A stretch of 64,000 nucleotides of DNA from RBC038 sp041390625. Lineage in GTDB: Bacteria > Chloroflexota > Dehalococcoidia > UBA2979. A model generated the notes under the pieces. It saw only the letters and a list, made by a program, of their open reading frames with translations. It ran no database searches and was not told the origin of the DNA. This document shows, piece after piece, positions 8,388-16,498 of this stretch (positions within the stretch are counted from its first letter, which is position 1; each line of letters opens with the position of its first letter). The stretch is taken from assembly GCA_041390625.1 (NCBI GenBank), contig JAWKPM010000010.1, positions 115,390-179,389 of the forward strand, in the 5' to 3' direction. A program made the translations under genes and the position numbers.

Positions 8388-9497
8388 CTAGACGCGCGGG
8401 GCGATGAGGTCGGGCGTGACCTCCTCGAGGGTGCGCGAGCCGGCGAGTGCCATCGCGAGGTCGAGCTCGTCGAGGAGGATGCGCAGCACGGCGCGCGCGC
8501 CCGCCTCGCCCTCGACGGCGAGTCCCCACATCACCGGTCGGCCCACCAGCACGGCATCGGCGCCGAGCGCGACGGCCTTGAGGATGTCCGTGCCGCGGCG
8601 GATGCCACCATCGACGAGGACCGCGGCGCGGCCGGCGACGGCGTCGACCACCTCGGGCAGCGCGTCGATCGAGGCGATGGCGGTGTCGAGCTGGCGGCCG
8701 CCATGGTTCGAGACGATGACGCCGGCGACGCCGTGCTCGACGGCGAGGGCGGCGTCGTCGGAGCGAACGATCCCTTTCACGAGGACCGGCAGCTTCGTGA
8801 TCGAGCGCAACCAGTCGATGCCGTCCCACGTCAGCCCCTGGTCGAGCTGCTCCGCGAAATAGCGGCTGAGGCCCGACTGGCCCGGCCCGCCCTCGAGTCG
8901 GCGCGTCGAGGCATCGACGAGGTTCGCCGCCTCGAGGCCCGGTGGCAGCTGGAAGGCGTTTCGCTCGTCGGCCTCGCGGCGGCCGAGAAGCGGGGCGTCG
9001 ACGGTCACGACCAGCGCCTCGTAGCCCGCGCGCTCGGCCCGCTCGACGAGGCCGCGCGTGATGTCGCGGTTGCGGAAGACGTAGAGCTGGTACCAGAGCG
9101 GATGGTCGGTCGAGGCGGCCACGTCCTCGAGGCTGGTCGTGGCGAGCGTGCTCAGCGTCATCGTGACGCCGGCGTCGCGCGCGGCGCGGGCGATCGCCAG
9201 CTCGCCCTCGGCGTGGGCCATGCGCGCGAAGGCCATCGGCGCGACGAGCAACGGCGACGCGTGCTCGCGGCCGAGGATGGTCGTGGTCATCGAGCGGTTC
9301 GCCACGCCTCGGAGGGCGCGTGGGCGGAGGCGGATGCGGTCGAAGGCCTCGCGGTTGTCGCGCAGCGTCAGCTCGTCGTGCGCGCCGCTCGCGTAGTAGT
9401 CGAAGGCCCTCGGGGGCAGCACTAGGCCCGCCGCCCGCTCGAAGTCGAAGACGTTGAGGCGCGGAGCGGCCTCGGAGCCGCCGCCCGGCGCGGTCAC
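8388..9497 (-). CDS. FMN-dependent alpha-hydroxy-acid oxidase/dehydrogenase
   Basis: Oxidises an L-2-hydroxy acid such as lactate, glycolate or mandelate to the 2-oxo acid on an FMN-bound TIM barrel. Visible are FDYYASGAHDEL, the barrel strand PLLVAPMAF, the substrate/FMN strands WYQLYVFRN and VVTVDAPLLGRRE, the catalytic His in SNHGGRQLD and the FMN phosphate site DGGIRRGTD. The GTG start at 9497 overlaps the stop of the upstream YbaK-like gene in a GTGA, so translation is coupled; length 369 is normal. It has no signal peptide, so it is cytoplasmic. It could feed glyoxylate or pyruvate into the pathways of the neighbouring genes. Confidence 0.9.
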   Translation of the reverse strand: MTAPGGGSEAAPRLNVFDFERAAGLVLPPRAFDYYASGAHDELTLRDNREAFDRIRLRPRALRGVANRSMTTTILGREHASPLLVAPMAFARMAHAEGELAIARAARDAGVTMTLSTLATTSLEDVAASTDHPLWYQLYVFRNRDITRGLVERAERAGYEALVVTVDAPLLGRREADERNAFQLPPGLEAANLVDASTRRLEGGPGQSGLSRYFAEQLDQGLTWDGIDWLRSITKLPVLVKGIVRSDDAALAVEHGVAGVIVSNHGGRQLDTAIASIDALPEVVDAVAGRAAVLVDGGIRRGTDILKAVALGADAVLVGRPVMWGLAVEGEAGARAVLRILLDELDLAMALAGSRTLEEVTPDLIAPRV

Positions 9498-9982
9498 GAG
9501 GCCGCGACCGACGCGACTCGCGCCTCGGGTCCCGCAAGCGCGAGCAGGTCCTTCGAGGTGAGGCGCATGACGGCGTTCGGCGTGCCGGCGGCCGCCCACA
9601 CGACCTCGAGGGCGGCGAGGCGCTCATCGATGACGGTCGCCAGTGCCTCGGGCGGGGCGAGCGGCGGGACGCCGCCGACGGGGAAGCCCGAGGCTTCCTC
9701 GACGAACTCGGGAGCGGCGATCTTCACGCGCTCGCCCGCCAGCGCGCCAACAAGGGCAGGATCGATGCGCGTCGGGCCGCTCGCGATCACGAGGACGGCA
9801 TGGCCCGACTCGCGGCCTCGGAAGACGACCGACTTCGCGATCTGGGCCAGCTCGCAGCCGATGGCCGCCGCGGCCTCGGCGGCCGTGTGGGTCGAGGCGG
9901 GCAGCTCGCGCGCCTCGGTGACGACGCCCGCGGCATCGAGGGCGGCGCGCACACGGTCGATGGGACGGGCTTCGAGGCTCAT
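9494..9982 (-). CDS. YbaK-domain aminoacyl-tRNA deacylase
   Basis: YbaK/prolyl-tRNA editing-domain protein of 162 residues. The core reads IAKSVVFRGRESGHAVLVIA with the conserved Lys, then GGVPPLAP, the usual glycine-containing loop. It is likely to remove wrongly attached amino acids from tRNA in the cytoplasm. It sits first in a two-gene unit with the hydroxy-acid oxidase (GTGA overlap). A TACCAT box exactly six bases before its ATG, with no ribosome site, suggests a leaderless mRNA. It differs strongly from the other YbaK-like protein at 7857. Confidence 0.82.
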   Translation of the reverse strand: MSLEARPIDRVRAALDAAGVVTEARELPASTHTAAEAAAAIGCELAQIAKSVVFRGRESGHAVLVIASGPTRIDPALVGALAGERVKIAAPEFVEEASGFPVGGVPPLAPPEALATVIDERLAALEVVWAAAGTPNAVMRLTSKDLLALAGPEARVASVAAS

Positions 9983-9986
9983 GGCG

Positions 9987-10030
9987 CGATGGTAGCGCGG
10001 GGCCGCCTCGGCAGCCCCGCGCTACCATCG
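9987..10030. other. 17-bp perfect inverted repeat covering the ybaK-like promoter
   Basis: Arms 9987-10003 and 10014-10030 are perfect reverse complements around a 10-base loop. The left arm contains the minus-strand -10-like TACCAT of the downstream gene, and the right arm carries the same box facing the other way. It could be the terminator of the lipoprotein gene ending at 10043, although no T-run follows, or a regulator site. Confidence 0.7.
9989..9994 (-). promoter_or_regulatory. Putative -10 box, six bases before ATG 9982
   Basis: TACCAT on the minus strand followed by six bases and the start codon. This spacing would put the first transcribed base at the A of the ATG. No Shine-Dalgarno sequence is present. 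Confidence 0.5.
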
Positions 10031-10042
10031 ACGCCCCGAACG

Positions 10043-10705
10043 CTAGTCGGCGGCGGTGCCGAGGATGAGCGGCAGCGTCTGGTCGCGGTAGGTGAGGTAG
10101 CCCTCGGGACCGGTGCCACACGAGGTCTGGAGGCTGACGACGTGCCCGTCCTCGATGACCGCGAGGAAGCCAGCGGGCTGGCCGTTCACGCTGCCGGCGA
10201 AGATGACGCGCTGGTCACCAAGCGGGAACGAGTCGGGCTGGTCGCCCTCGGGCCCCTCGACGACCGCGAACAGCGACTCGGTCTGGTCGAGGAAGCCACT
10301 CACGAGGCCATCGATGGCGCCCTCGCGCACCCAGTAGCCCTCGCAGGCGGCGGCGGGGAAGGCGGAGATCGGCGTGCCGGCGGCCTCGCCCTCCTCACAG
10401 GGCAGCCCACCGAGGCCCATCTGCTCCGGCGCGAGGCAGGGCTCCTCGCGGTAGGCGATGAGGTCGTTCAGCGCCTCGACATCGTTCGCGAGGACGGCCT
10501 CGATGGTGTCGTCGACCGCCTCGATACCGGTCTCGGTGCGATCGGAGGGCGTCGGTTCGCCCTCGTCCGAGTCGTCCGAGCAGGCGACGAAGGCGAGCAT
10601 CACGCCCGCGACGATGACCAGCGCGCTGGCCCGGAGACCCGCACGCCACGTTGCTGAATGTTGGAACAAGCGCACCGGTGGCTCCTCATGCATCGAGTCG
10701 TGCAT
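10043..10705 (-). CDS. Hypothetical lipoprotein
   Basis: Predicted lipoprotein of 220 residues (or 216 from the second Met). After an Arg-containing leader a hydrophobic segment ends in the lipobox LAFVAC near residue 42, followed by an acidic Asp/Glu/Ser/Thr-rich tether. The remaining ~150 residues have several cysteines (CLAPEQ, PCEEGE, ACEGYWV, TSCGTG) and look like a small compact beta-rich domain, but I do not recognise a family. It is followed by the large inverted repeat at 9987-10030. It is transcribed alone, away from no obvious partner. Function unknown; it is probably anchored on the outer face of the membrane. Confidence 0.7.
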   Translation of the reverse strand: MHDSMHEEPPVRLFQHSATWRAGLRASALVIVAGVMLAFVACSDDSDEGEPTPSDRTETGIEAVDDTIEAVLANDVEALNDLIAYREEPCLAPEQMGLGGLPCEEGEAAGTPISAFPAAACEGYWVREGAIDGLVSGFLDQTESLFAVVEGPEGDQPDSFPLGDQRVIFAGSVNGQPAGFLAVIEDGHVVSLQTSCGTGPEGYLTYRDQTLPLILGTAAD

Positions 10706-10783
10706 CGGGCGGCAGTGTGCCGCCTCGATACATGAACGTCGGAGCAGGTGTAGAAGTTCCCCAGGGCGCCTCGAAGGGGCCGA

Positions 10784-11317
10784 TCAGCCGCTGTAGGTCC
10801 AGCCGGTGTAGAGCGTGGTCAGTGGCTCGGCGCTCTCGCCCGTGTCGCCCTCGAGGACACGTGCGAGCACGAGGATGTGGTCGCCGGCCTCGATGAACTG
10901 GTCGGCCTCGCAGCGGAGCCAGGCGACGGCGTCATCGAGGACCGGGAGCCCGCCCTCGATGAGGCGATGCGCGACGCCGGCGAGCTTGTCGACGCGCCCG
11001 GTGGCGGCGTTGCGCCCCTCGACCTTCGAGGGGTTGGCGGGCTGCACGAATCCCATCGCCATGCGCATCGAGTCGTCGTCGGCCGGGAGCAAGTTCACGC
11101 TCAGGCGGCCGTTCGCGCGCACGCGGCCGAGGGTGCTGGAGTCGCGCTCGAAGGCGACGGCCACCATGCGAGGGTCGAACGAGACCTGCATGACCCAGTC
11201 CGCGACCATCACGTTCGGGCCCGCGTCGTCGACCGAGCCGAGGACGTAGACGCCGTAGGGCATCTCGTGCATGGCGAGCGCCACGGGCTCGAATTCACGC
11301 TTCACGGTGCCGGTCAT
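10784..11317 (-). CDS. Flavin reductase-like FMN-binding protein
   Basis: Split-barrel flavin-binding protein of the flavin reductase family, 177 residues. The N-terminal MPYGVYVLGSVDDAGPNVMVADWVMQVSF and DPRMVAVAFERDSSTLGRV pattern is the typical FMN-binding core (shown in parts), and DHILVLARVLEGD is the usual late strand. Such proteins either reduce FMN with NAD(P)H for a partner monooxygenase or act as small flavin oxidoreductases. A -10-like TATCGT lies at 11368-11373 and a GGGGG ribosome site just before the ATG. Neighbours do not suggest a partner. Confidence 0.8.
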   Translation of the reverse strand: MTGTVKREFEPVALAMHEMPYGVYVLGSVDDAGPNVMVADWVMQVSFDPRMVAVAFERDSSTLGRVRANGRLSVNLLPADDDSMRMAMGFVQPANPSKVEGRNAATGRVDKLAGVAHRLIEGGLPVLDDAVAWLRCEADQFIEAGDHILVLARVLEGDTGESAEPLTTLYTGWTYSG

Positions 11318-11493
11318 CGCGCCCCCTGCTCACTCGGGCCGCTCGATTCCGAACGCGCCTCGATTCCACGATAGCGCGCGCCCGAGGACGCCCAAGGGCC
11401 GACCCGCGTGGACGCTCGCGCGGCGCCTCGTTACGATGGCCGCGAATCCAGCCGGGCGCCCTCGGAGGGCGTTGCGCGCATCGGAGGAAGTCG

Positions 11494-12192
11494 GTGACGT
11501 TCGTCATCACGCAGCCGTGCATCGACACGACGGACCAGTCGTGCGTCGAGGTGTGCCCGGTCGATTGCATCCACTTCGAAGAGGGTGCGGACCGGATGCT
11601 CTACATCAACCCGGTCGAGTGCATCGACTGCGGCGCCTGCCAACCGGCCTGCCCGGTGAGCGCGATCTTCCCCGACACTGAGGTGCCCGAGGGCTCCGAG
11701 CAGTTCACCGCCATCAACGAGCTCTGGTACACCGACCCGGCCGCGGCCCGCGCGCAGGTGGGCGGCGGCGCGGCCGCGCCCGCTGCCGCAGCGGCACCGG
11801 CCGAAGCCGCCCCGGCAGCCGAGGCTCCCGCAGCCGCCGAGGCCGAAGCAGGCGAGACGGCCGCCGAGGCACCCGCCGCGGAAGCTGCGGAGGCGCCCGC
11901 CGCGGAGGCCGAGCCTGCCGCTGCTGCTGCCTCGGCGGCGCCTGCGTGGCAGCCCCCGACCCCACACGCCTCGAAGGCCGACTACCGCAAGGCATTCGGC
12001 GGCTTCCACTACCCGATCTCGCGCGACGGCGTGATTCGCTCCGCGCGCGACAAGGGCGGCCTCGACCGCGAGGTGCAGCGCATCCTCAACCAGCTCCCGA
12101 ACCGGAAATTCAAGTCCGAGGAAGAGCTGCAGATGTGGGTGCGCGCCATCTACGTGGCAAACGGGGTGCCCGAGGACGCCGTCCCGCTGTAG
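11494..12192 (+). CDS. Ferredoxin fused through an Ala/Glu/Pro linker to a DUF2795-like domain
   Basis: Residues 1-80 form a bacterial-type ferredoxin with two cluster motifs: CVEVCPVDC and CIDCGACQPACPVSAI, plus an extra N-terminal Cys9, as in seven-iron/[3Fe-4S][4Fe-4S] ferredoxins. From about 90 to 155 follows a low-complexity Ala/Glu/Pro linker. The last ~75 residues (from DYRKAFGGFHYPISRDGVI through LPNRKFKSEEELQMWVRAI) resemble the small DUF2795 domain. GTG start at 11494 with GGAGGA 7 bases upstream; -10-like TACGAT at 11432-11437. The ferredoxin should shuttle electrons in the cytoplasm; the tail's role is unknown. The fusion is the unusual part. Confidence 0.85.
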   Translation: MTFVITQPCIDTTDQSCVEVCPVDCIHFEEGADRMLYINPVECIDCGACQPACPVSAIFPDTEVPEGSEQFTAINELWYTDPAAARAQVGGGAAAPAAAAAPAEAAPAAEAPAAAEAEAGETAAEAPAAEAAEAPAAEAEPAAAAASAAPAWQPPTPHASKADYRKAFGGFHYPISRDGVIRSARDKGGLDREVQRILNQLPNRKFKSEEELQMWVRAIYVANGVPEDAVPL

Positions 12193-12301
12193 CCCTCGAG
12201 CGCTGCACTCGACGCCGCCGGGCGTCGACGATCACGGCACGGACGCCTCGACACCGACGATGCAGGGCCTCGCCGAAGGCCGATCCGAGAGCAGGTGACG
12301 C

Positions 12302-13357
12302 GTGCGCAGCCCGAAGGACTTCTTCAAGCCGCTAGCGATCGGCGCACCGACGCCGATGCGCGAGATCCCGGTGCGTCCGGCGCGCATGATCCACTTCTTC
12401 CCGCCCTGGAACGAGCGCGTGCGCAGTCGCCTGCCGGAGATCATGCCGCAGATCGATGTGCTGCTCGGCAACCTGGAGGACGCGATCCCGGTCGAGCAGA
12501 AGGTCGCCTCACGCGAGGGCCTCATCGAGGTCGCGCGCACGATGGACCTCGGCGAGACGCAGCTGTGGACGCGCATCAACTCCCTCGACAGCCCCTGGTG
12601 CCTCGATGACATCACCGAGCTGGTGGCCGCGATCGGCGACAGGCTCGACGTCGTGATGGTGCCGAAGGTCGAGGGTGCCGAGGACATCCACTACGTCGAC
12701 CGCCTGCTCGCCCAGCTCGAGGCGCGACACAACCTCGAGCGGCCGCTCATGGTGCACGCGATCCTCGAAACCGCCGCCGGCGTGAACAACATCGAGGAGA
12801 TCGCCGCGGCCAGCCCTCGAATGCAGGGGATGAGCCTCGGGCCGGCCGACCTCGCGGCCTCGCGCCGGATGAAGACGACGCGGGTCGGCGGCGGCCATCC
12901 CGGCTACGTCGTGCGCACGGACCCCGATCCGGACAACGCCGAGGCGCCTCGGGCGACGGCGCAGCAGGACCTGTGGCACTACACCATGGCGCGCATGGTG
13001 GACGCCTGTACCGCGAACGGCATCCTGCCGTTCTACGGGCCGTTCGGCGACATCGGGGACCCGGTGGCGTGCGAGGACCAGTTCCGCAACGCCTTCCTCA
13101 TGGGCTGCGTCGGCGCGTGGTCGCTGCACCCGAGCCAGGTGGAGATCGCCACGCGCGTCTTCAGCCCCGACCCCGAAGAGGTCGCGTTCGCGAAGCGCAT
13201 CGTCGAGGTGATCGGTGAGACCGGCGCGGGCGTGGCGATGCTCGACGGCAAGATGCAGGACGACGCCTCGTACAAGCAGGCGCAGGTGATGCTTGAGACC
13301 GCGCGCCTGATCGCCAGCCGCGACCCGGAGTACGCGAAGGCCTACGGGCTCGAGTAA
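12302..13357 (+). CDS. mcl: L-malyl-CoA / beta-methylmalyl-CoA lyase (CitE-like)
   Basis: Cleaves and forms L-malyl-CoA (glyoxylate plus acetyl-CoA) and probably related CoA esters. The 351-residue chain closely follows the Chloroflexus Mcl as I remember it: FFKPLAIGAPTPMREIPVRP at the start, GNLEDAIP, LGPADLAASR, KTTRVGGGHP, FYGPFGDI, GAWSLHPSQ and DGKMQDDASYKQA. Glu and Asp ligands for Mg in LETAAG and GPAD are present. GTG start at 12302, poorly preceded by a ribosome site. In Chloroflexus the enzyme belongs to the 3-hydroxypropionate cycle; here the nearby glycolate oxidase genes suggest glyoxylate assimilation. No other bicycle gene is visible in this window. Confidence 0.93.
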   Translation: MRSPKDFFKPLAIGAPTPMREIPVRPARMIHFFPPWNERVRSRLPEIMPQIDVLLGNLEDAIPVEQKVASREGLIEVARTMDLGETQLWTRINSLDSPWCLDDITELVAAIGDRLDVVMVPKVEGAEDIHYVDRLLAQLEARHNLERPLMVHAILETAAGVNNIEEIAAASPRMQGMSLGPADLAASRRMKTTRVGGGHPGYVVRTDPDPDNAEAPRATAQQDLWHYTMARMVDACTANGILPFYGPFGDIGDPVACEDQFRNAFLMGCVGAWSLHPSQVEIATRVFSPDPEEVAFAKRIVEVIGETGAGVAMLDGKMQDDASYKQAQVMLETARLIASRDPEYAKAYGLE

Positions 13358-13375
13358 CTCGTCTGGCGGCCGTGC

Positions 13376-13978
13376 CTACTCGGGGCGGCGGTAGAGCTTC
13401 TTGATCTCGGCGGAGACGACGCCGTTCTTGATGTCGAGGATGGCGAACGTGCCGAGGTCGCCTCGGGCGTGACGGAAGCCGGGGCGGGTTGTACTGCCCG
13501 GGTTCACGAAGAGCATCCCCTGGTACCAGCCGATGAACTCCTCGTGGGTGTCGCCGAAGCACACCATATCGACGGGTTCGCCGAACTTCTGCGCCATCAA
13601 CTGGTGCACGTCGCCCTTCGGGAACTCGAGGGTGTGCGTGAACTTCGCGGCCGGGCCGGGCCACGCGGGGTCGTGCACCATGCCGATGCGGATGCCGTCC
13701 ACCTCGACGACGCGCGTGATCTCGGCGAGGCGGTCGCCCTCCTCGCGCGGGTCGGGGTAGCCGCGCACGCCGAGGACGGGCGCGATGGTCTCGAGGTGGT
13801 CGAGCACGCCGAGGGAGTCGAGGTCGCCGCAGTGGAGGATGAGCTCGGCGCCCTGCAGCGCCTCGATGAGCTCGGGCGGCGAGCCCCAGCCGTCATCCTT
13901 CTCGTGCGTATCGGAGACGACGGCCACGCGCGTGCTGTCGATGCGCATCTTGCCGGGCCAGGCGTCTCGAACCTTCAC
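13376..13978 (-). CDS. YfcE-type metallophosphoesterase
   Basis: Calcineurin-like phosphoesterase of about 200 residues, the length of YfcE/MJ0936 phosphodiesterases that cleave cyclic or aryl phosphodiesters with two metal ions. Metal motifs are VVSDTHEKD, LHCGDLDS and FGDTHEEF, followed by NPGSTTRPGF. The motif usually read GN[HC]D appears as GYPD, so the conserved Asn ligand seems replaced by Tyr; this may change the second metal site. The GTG start at 13978 was chosen for its GAGGGAGG site; longer upstream reading frame is unlikely coding. It converges on mcl. Confidence 0.85.
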   Translation of the reverse strand: MKVRDAWPGKMRIDSTRVAVVSDTHEKDDGWGSPPELIEALQGAELILHCGDLDSLGVLDHLETIAPVLGVRGYPDPREEGDRLAEITRVVEVDGIRIGMVHDPAWPGPAAKFTHTLEFPKGDVHQLMAQKFGEPVDMVCFGDTHEEFIGWYQGMLFVNPGSTTRPGFRHARGDLGTFAILDIKNGVVSAEIKKLYRRPE

Positions 13979-14061
13979 GGGGCCTCCCTCGATGGCGTGT
14001 CCGAGGGCGGATGATACGCAAGCGGGAGGCGTCGAGGTACCTCGATGCCGCGACCGGAGCC

Positions 14062-14433
14062 TCAGGCCGTCTCCGCGACCTCCCCCGCAAGCTGCGGTGA
14101 GGTGATCCGTCGGGTCCACATCGCCAGCCAGACGGCACCGACCAGGACTGCAGCCCCAACCACCGCCTCGATCGGTGACCCGGTCGGAAGTCCGCGACCA
14201 AGACGGAAGACGTTCCACGCCGCAAGGAAGCCGATCACGATGAGGAGCCAGCGCCGCTGCTGCTCGGGCCGGCCGTGTGTCCGCAGACCGACGATGTTGA
14301 AGATCGTGATCCCGATCGTCGTGACGACGGCGCCGGGGTAGCCCGTCACGATGTCATAGACGATGCCCAGGACCCCGACGGCGATCATCCAGCGCCACGT
14401 CTTCTCTGACGGACGCTCGTTTCGCTGCTTCAC
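14062..14433 (-). CDS. Small four-helix membrane protein
   Basis: Predicted integral membrane protein of 123 residues with four hydrophobic segments (near residues 12-31, 36-52, 62-78 and 90-112) joined by short charged loops. The GTG start at 14433 has a GAGGTGAGGG ribosome site, and a TACGAT -10-like box lies at 14476-14481. I do not recognise a family; it resembles many unassigned small bacterial membrane proteins. It lies between a phosphoesterase gene and the divergent ABC exporter genes. Confidence 0.65.
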   Translation of the reverse strand: MKQRNERPSEKTWRWMIAVGVLGIVYDIVTGYPGAVVTTIGITIFNIVGLRTHGRPEQQRRWLLIVIGFLAAWNVFRLGRGLPTGSPIEAVVGAAVLVGAVWLAMWTRRITSPQLAGEVAETA

Positions 14434-14623
14434 GCGGCCCTCACCTCTTGCATCTGCCTCGGTGACGTCGGCGGGATCGTACCCGAGGGCGACTTCGGCG
14501 CGACTGCGGAGAACCCCGAATGAGACATCGAGGCAACCGATCGGGCACAACGGGCGTTCTGTCTATACGCGCGCATTCCCCCCGGGCCGTCCGAGCGCGG
14601 CCTGCGCGCCCTGAGGTCACCTG

Positions 14624-16498
14624 ATGGCAGGAGCAATCGACGCGGCGCATCGCGCCCCCGCGCCACCACGCGGGGGCGGCAACCCGATCGTTCGTTACGT
14701 CCTGCGATACCGCTGGCAGTACGCGCTTGGATTCGTGGCCCTGCTGGCCGCCTCGCTCACCGCGCTGCTGCCGCCGTTCATCCTTCGAGACGCCGTCGAC
14801 GCCATCGAGGGCGGTACGACGCGTGGCGAGCTCGCGCGCTTCGGCGCGATGATCCTCGGGCTGGCGGTCATCGAGAGCGTGGCGCGCTTCGGGTCGCGCC
14901 TGCTCGTCTCGGGGACCGCGTACCGGCTGCAGTACGACCTGCGGAACGACCTCGCGGACCACCTCCTGACGCTGGACCAGCGCTTCTACGTCGGCTCTCG
15001 CACGGGCGACCTGATGTCGAGGGCGACGCAGGACCTCCAGTGGCTGCGCGACTTCACCGGGCCGACGCTCATCGATGTCACGCGCACGGTGGTGATGCTC
15101 ATCCTCGGCCTCGGCTTCCTGCTCACCATCGATGTGCGCCTCGCGCTGATCGCGATGGCGTACCTGCCGTTCGTCTCGGCCGCCGTCGCCTACTTCGAGA
15201 CCGAGGTCGAGCGTCGGTACCTGCAGGTCACGCGGCAGTTCGGCGAGCTGGCGAACCGCGTGCAGGAGAGCATCTCCGGCGTCCGCGCGGTGAAGGCGCA
15301 CGCCCTCGAGGACATCGAGATCGCGTGGTTCACGCGCGACAACGAGGAGATGATGGGCCGCTCGCTGACGCTGGCGCGCTACACCTCGGGTCTCTTCCCG
15401 GTGATGATCCTCGCGAGCGGGGTCTCGACCGGCCTCGTGCTGTGGTTCGGCGGGCGCGACGTGGTGAGCGGGCGCATCACCATCGGCGAGTTCGTGCAGT
15501 TCGGGACGTACCTCGCGATCCTCGCCGCACAGCTCTCGGCGGTCGGCTGGATCATCGCCTCGTGGCAGCAGGGCATCGTCTCCTGGGGCCGCGTCTCCGA
15601 GGTGCTGCGCACCGTACCGACGGTCGACGAGCCCTCGAATCCCCGCCCGCCCGCCGAGGGCGGCGGCGAGCTGCGCTTCGAGGGTGTCACTGCCTCCTTC
15701 GAGGGGCAGGACGTGCTGCACGACTTCGACCTCGTCGTGCCCGCGGGCGACACGATGGCCGTCGTGGGCGCGACCGGCTCCGGCAAGACGACGCTGGCGA
15801 ACCTCCTCGTGCGCCTCGCCGACCCGACGGCCGGCCGCGTCACCATCGATGGCGTCGACGTCCGCGAGCTGGCGCTGCGCGACCTGCGCGACCTCGTGGC
15901 GTTCGTGCCGCAGGAGTCCTTCCTCTTCTCCGACTCGTTGCGGGACAACATCGCGTTCGGGCGACCCGAGGCCACCGACGAGGAGCTGGCGCGCGCCGTC
16001 GCCACCTCGCAGCTGGAGAACGACCTCGTGCAGTTCGCCGACGGGCTCGACACCGTCATCGGTGAGCGCGGGGTCACGCTCTCCGGCGGGCAGAAGCAGC
16101 GCGCGGCACTCGCGAGAGCGCTCGTGAAGGACGCGCCGATCCTCGTGCTCGATGACGCGCTGTCCCACGTCGACACCCACACCGAGGAGGGGATCCTGCG
16201 CCGGCTGCGGGCGTACATGGCTGACCGCACGACGCTCCTGATCGCGCACCGCACCTCGACGCTGCGCAGCGCCGACGAGATCGTGCTGCTCGCCGAAGGA
16301 CGCATCGCGGAGCGCGGCACGCACGACCAGCTGATCGCCCTCGATGGGGCATACGCGCGCCTCTACCGCGAGCAGCAGCACGTCGAGGCGAGCGAGCGCG
16401 GTGCGACCGATGTCGAGGCCTCAGCCGTCGAGACGCCCGGCCTCGAGCCCGGCATCGACATCGAGACGGGCGACACCTCCGAAGGAGGCGCCTCGTGA
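14624..16498 (+). CDS. ABC exporter half-transporter, subunit 1 (degenerate ATP site)
   Basis: Fused membrane-ATPase half of a type IV ABC exporter for drugs, lipids or peptides. Six helices occupy about residues 25-310. Walker A GATGSGKTT is near 383, signature LSGGQKQR near 485, Walker B ILVLDDALS near 505 and the H-loop IAHRTS near 541. The catalytic Glu after Walker B is Asp, the sign of a non-hydrolysing site in heterodimers such as TM287/288. Its last four bases overlap the start of the second half (GTGA), so the two are made together. The C-terminal 35 residues are an acidic extension. Confidence 0.92.
   Translation: MAGAIDAAHRAPAPPRGGGNPIVRYVLRYRWQYALGFVALLAASLTALLPPFILRDAVDAIEGGTTRGELARFGAMILGLAVIESVARFGSRLLVSGTAYRLQYDLRNDLADHLLTLDQRFYVGSRTGDLMSRATQDLQWLRDFTGPTLIDVTRTVVMLILGLGFLLTIDVRLALIAMAYLPFVSAAVAYFETEVERRYLQVTRQFGELANRVQESISGVRAVKAHALEDIEIAWFTRDNEEMMGRSLTLARYTSGLFPVMILASGVSTGLVLWFGGRDVVSGRITIGEFVQFGTYLAILAAQLSAVGWIIASWQQGIVSWGRVSEVLRTVPTVDEPSNPRPPAEGGGELRFEGVTASFEGQDVLHDFDLVVPAGDTMAVVGATGSGKTTLANLLVRLADPTAGRVTIDGVDVRELALRDLRDLVAFVPQESFLFSDSLRDNIAFGRPEATDEELARAVATSQLENDLVQFADGLDTVIGERGVTLSGGQKQRAALARALVKDAPILVLDDALSHVDTHTEEGILRRLRAYMADRTTLLIAHRTSTLRSADEIVLLAEGRIAERGTHDQLIALDGAYARLYREQQHVEASERGATDVEASAVETPGLEPGIDIETGDTSEGGAS

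Noticed and set aside
14441..16381. 646-codon antisense frame under the first ABC exporter gene
   Set aside because: Composition is Arg/Glu/His-rich without any recognisable motif, and the plus-strand ABC gene has all its motifs intact.
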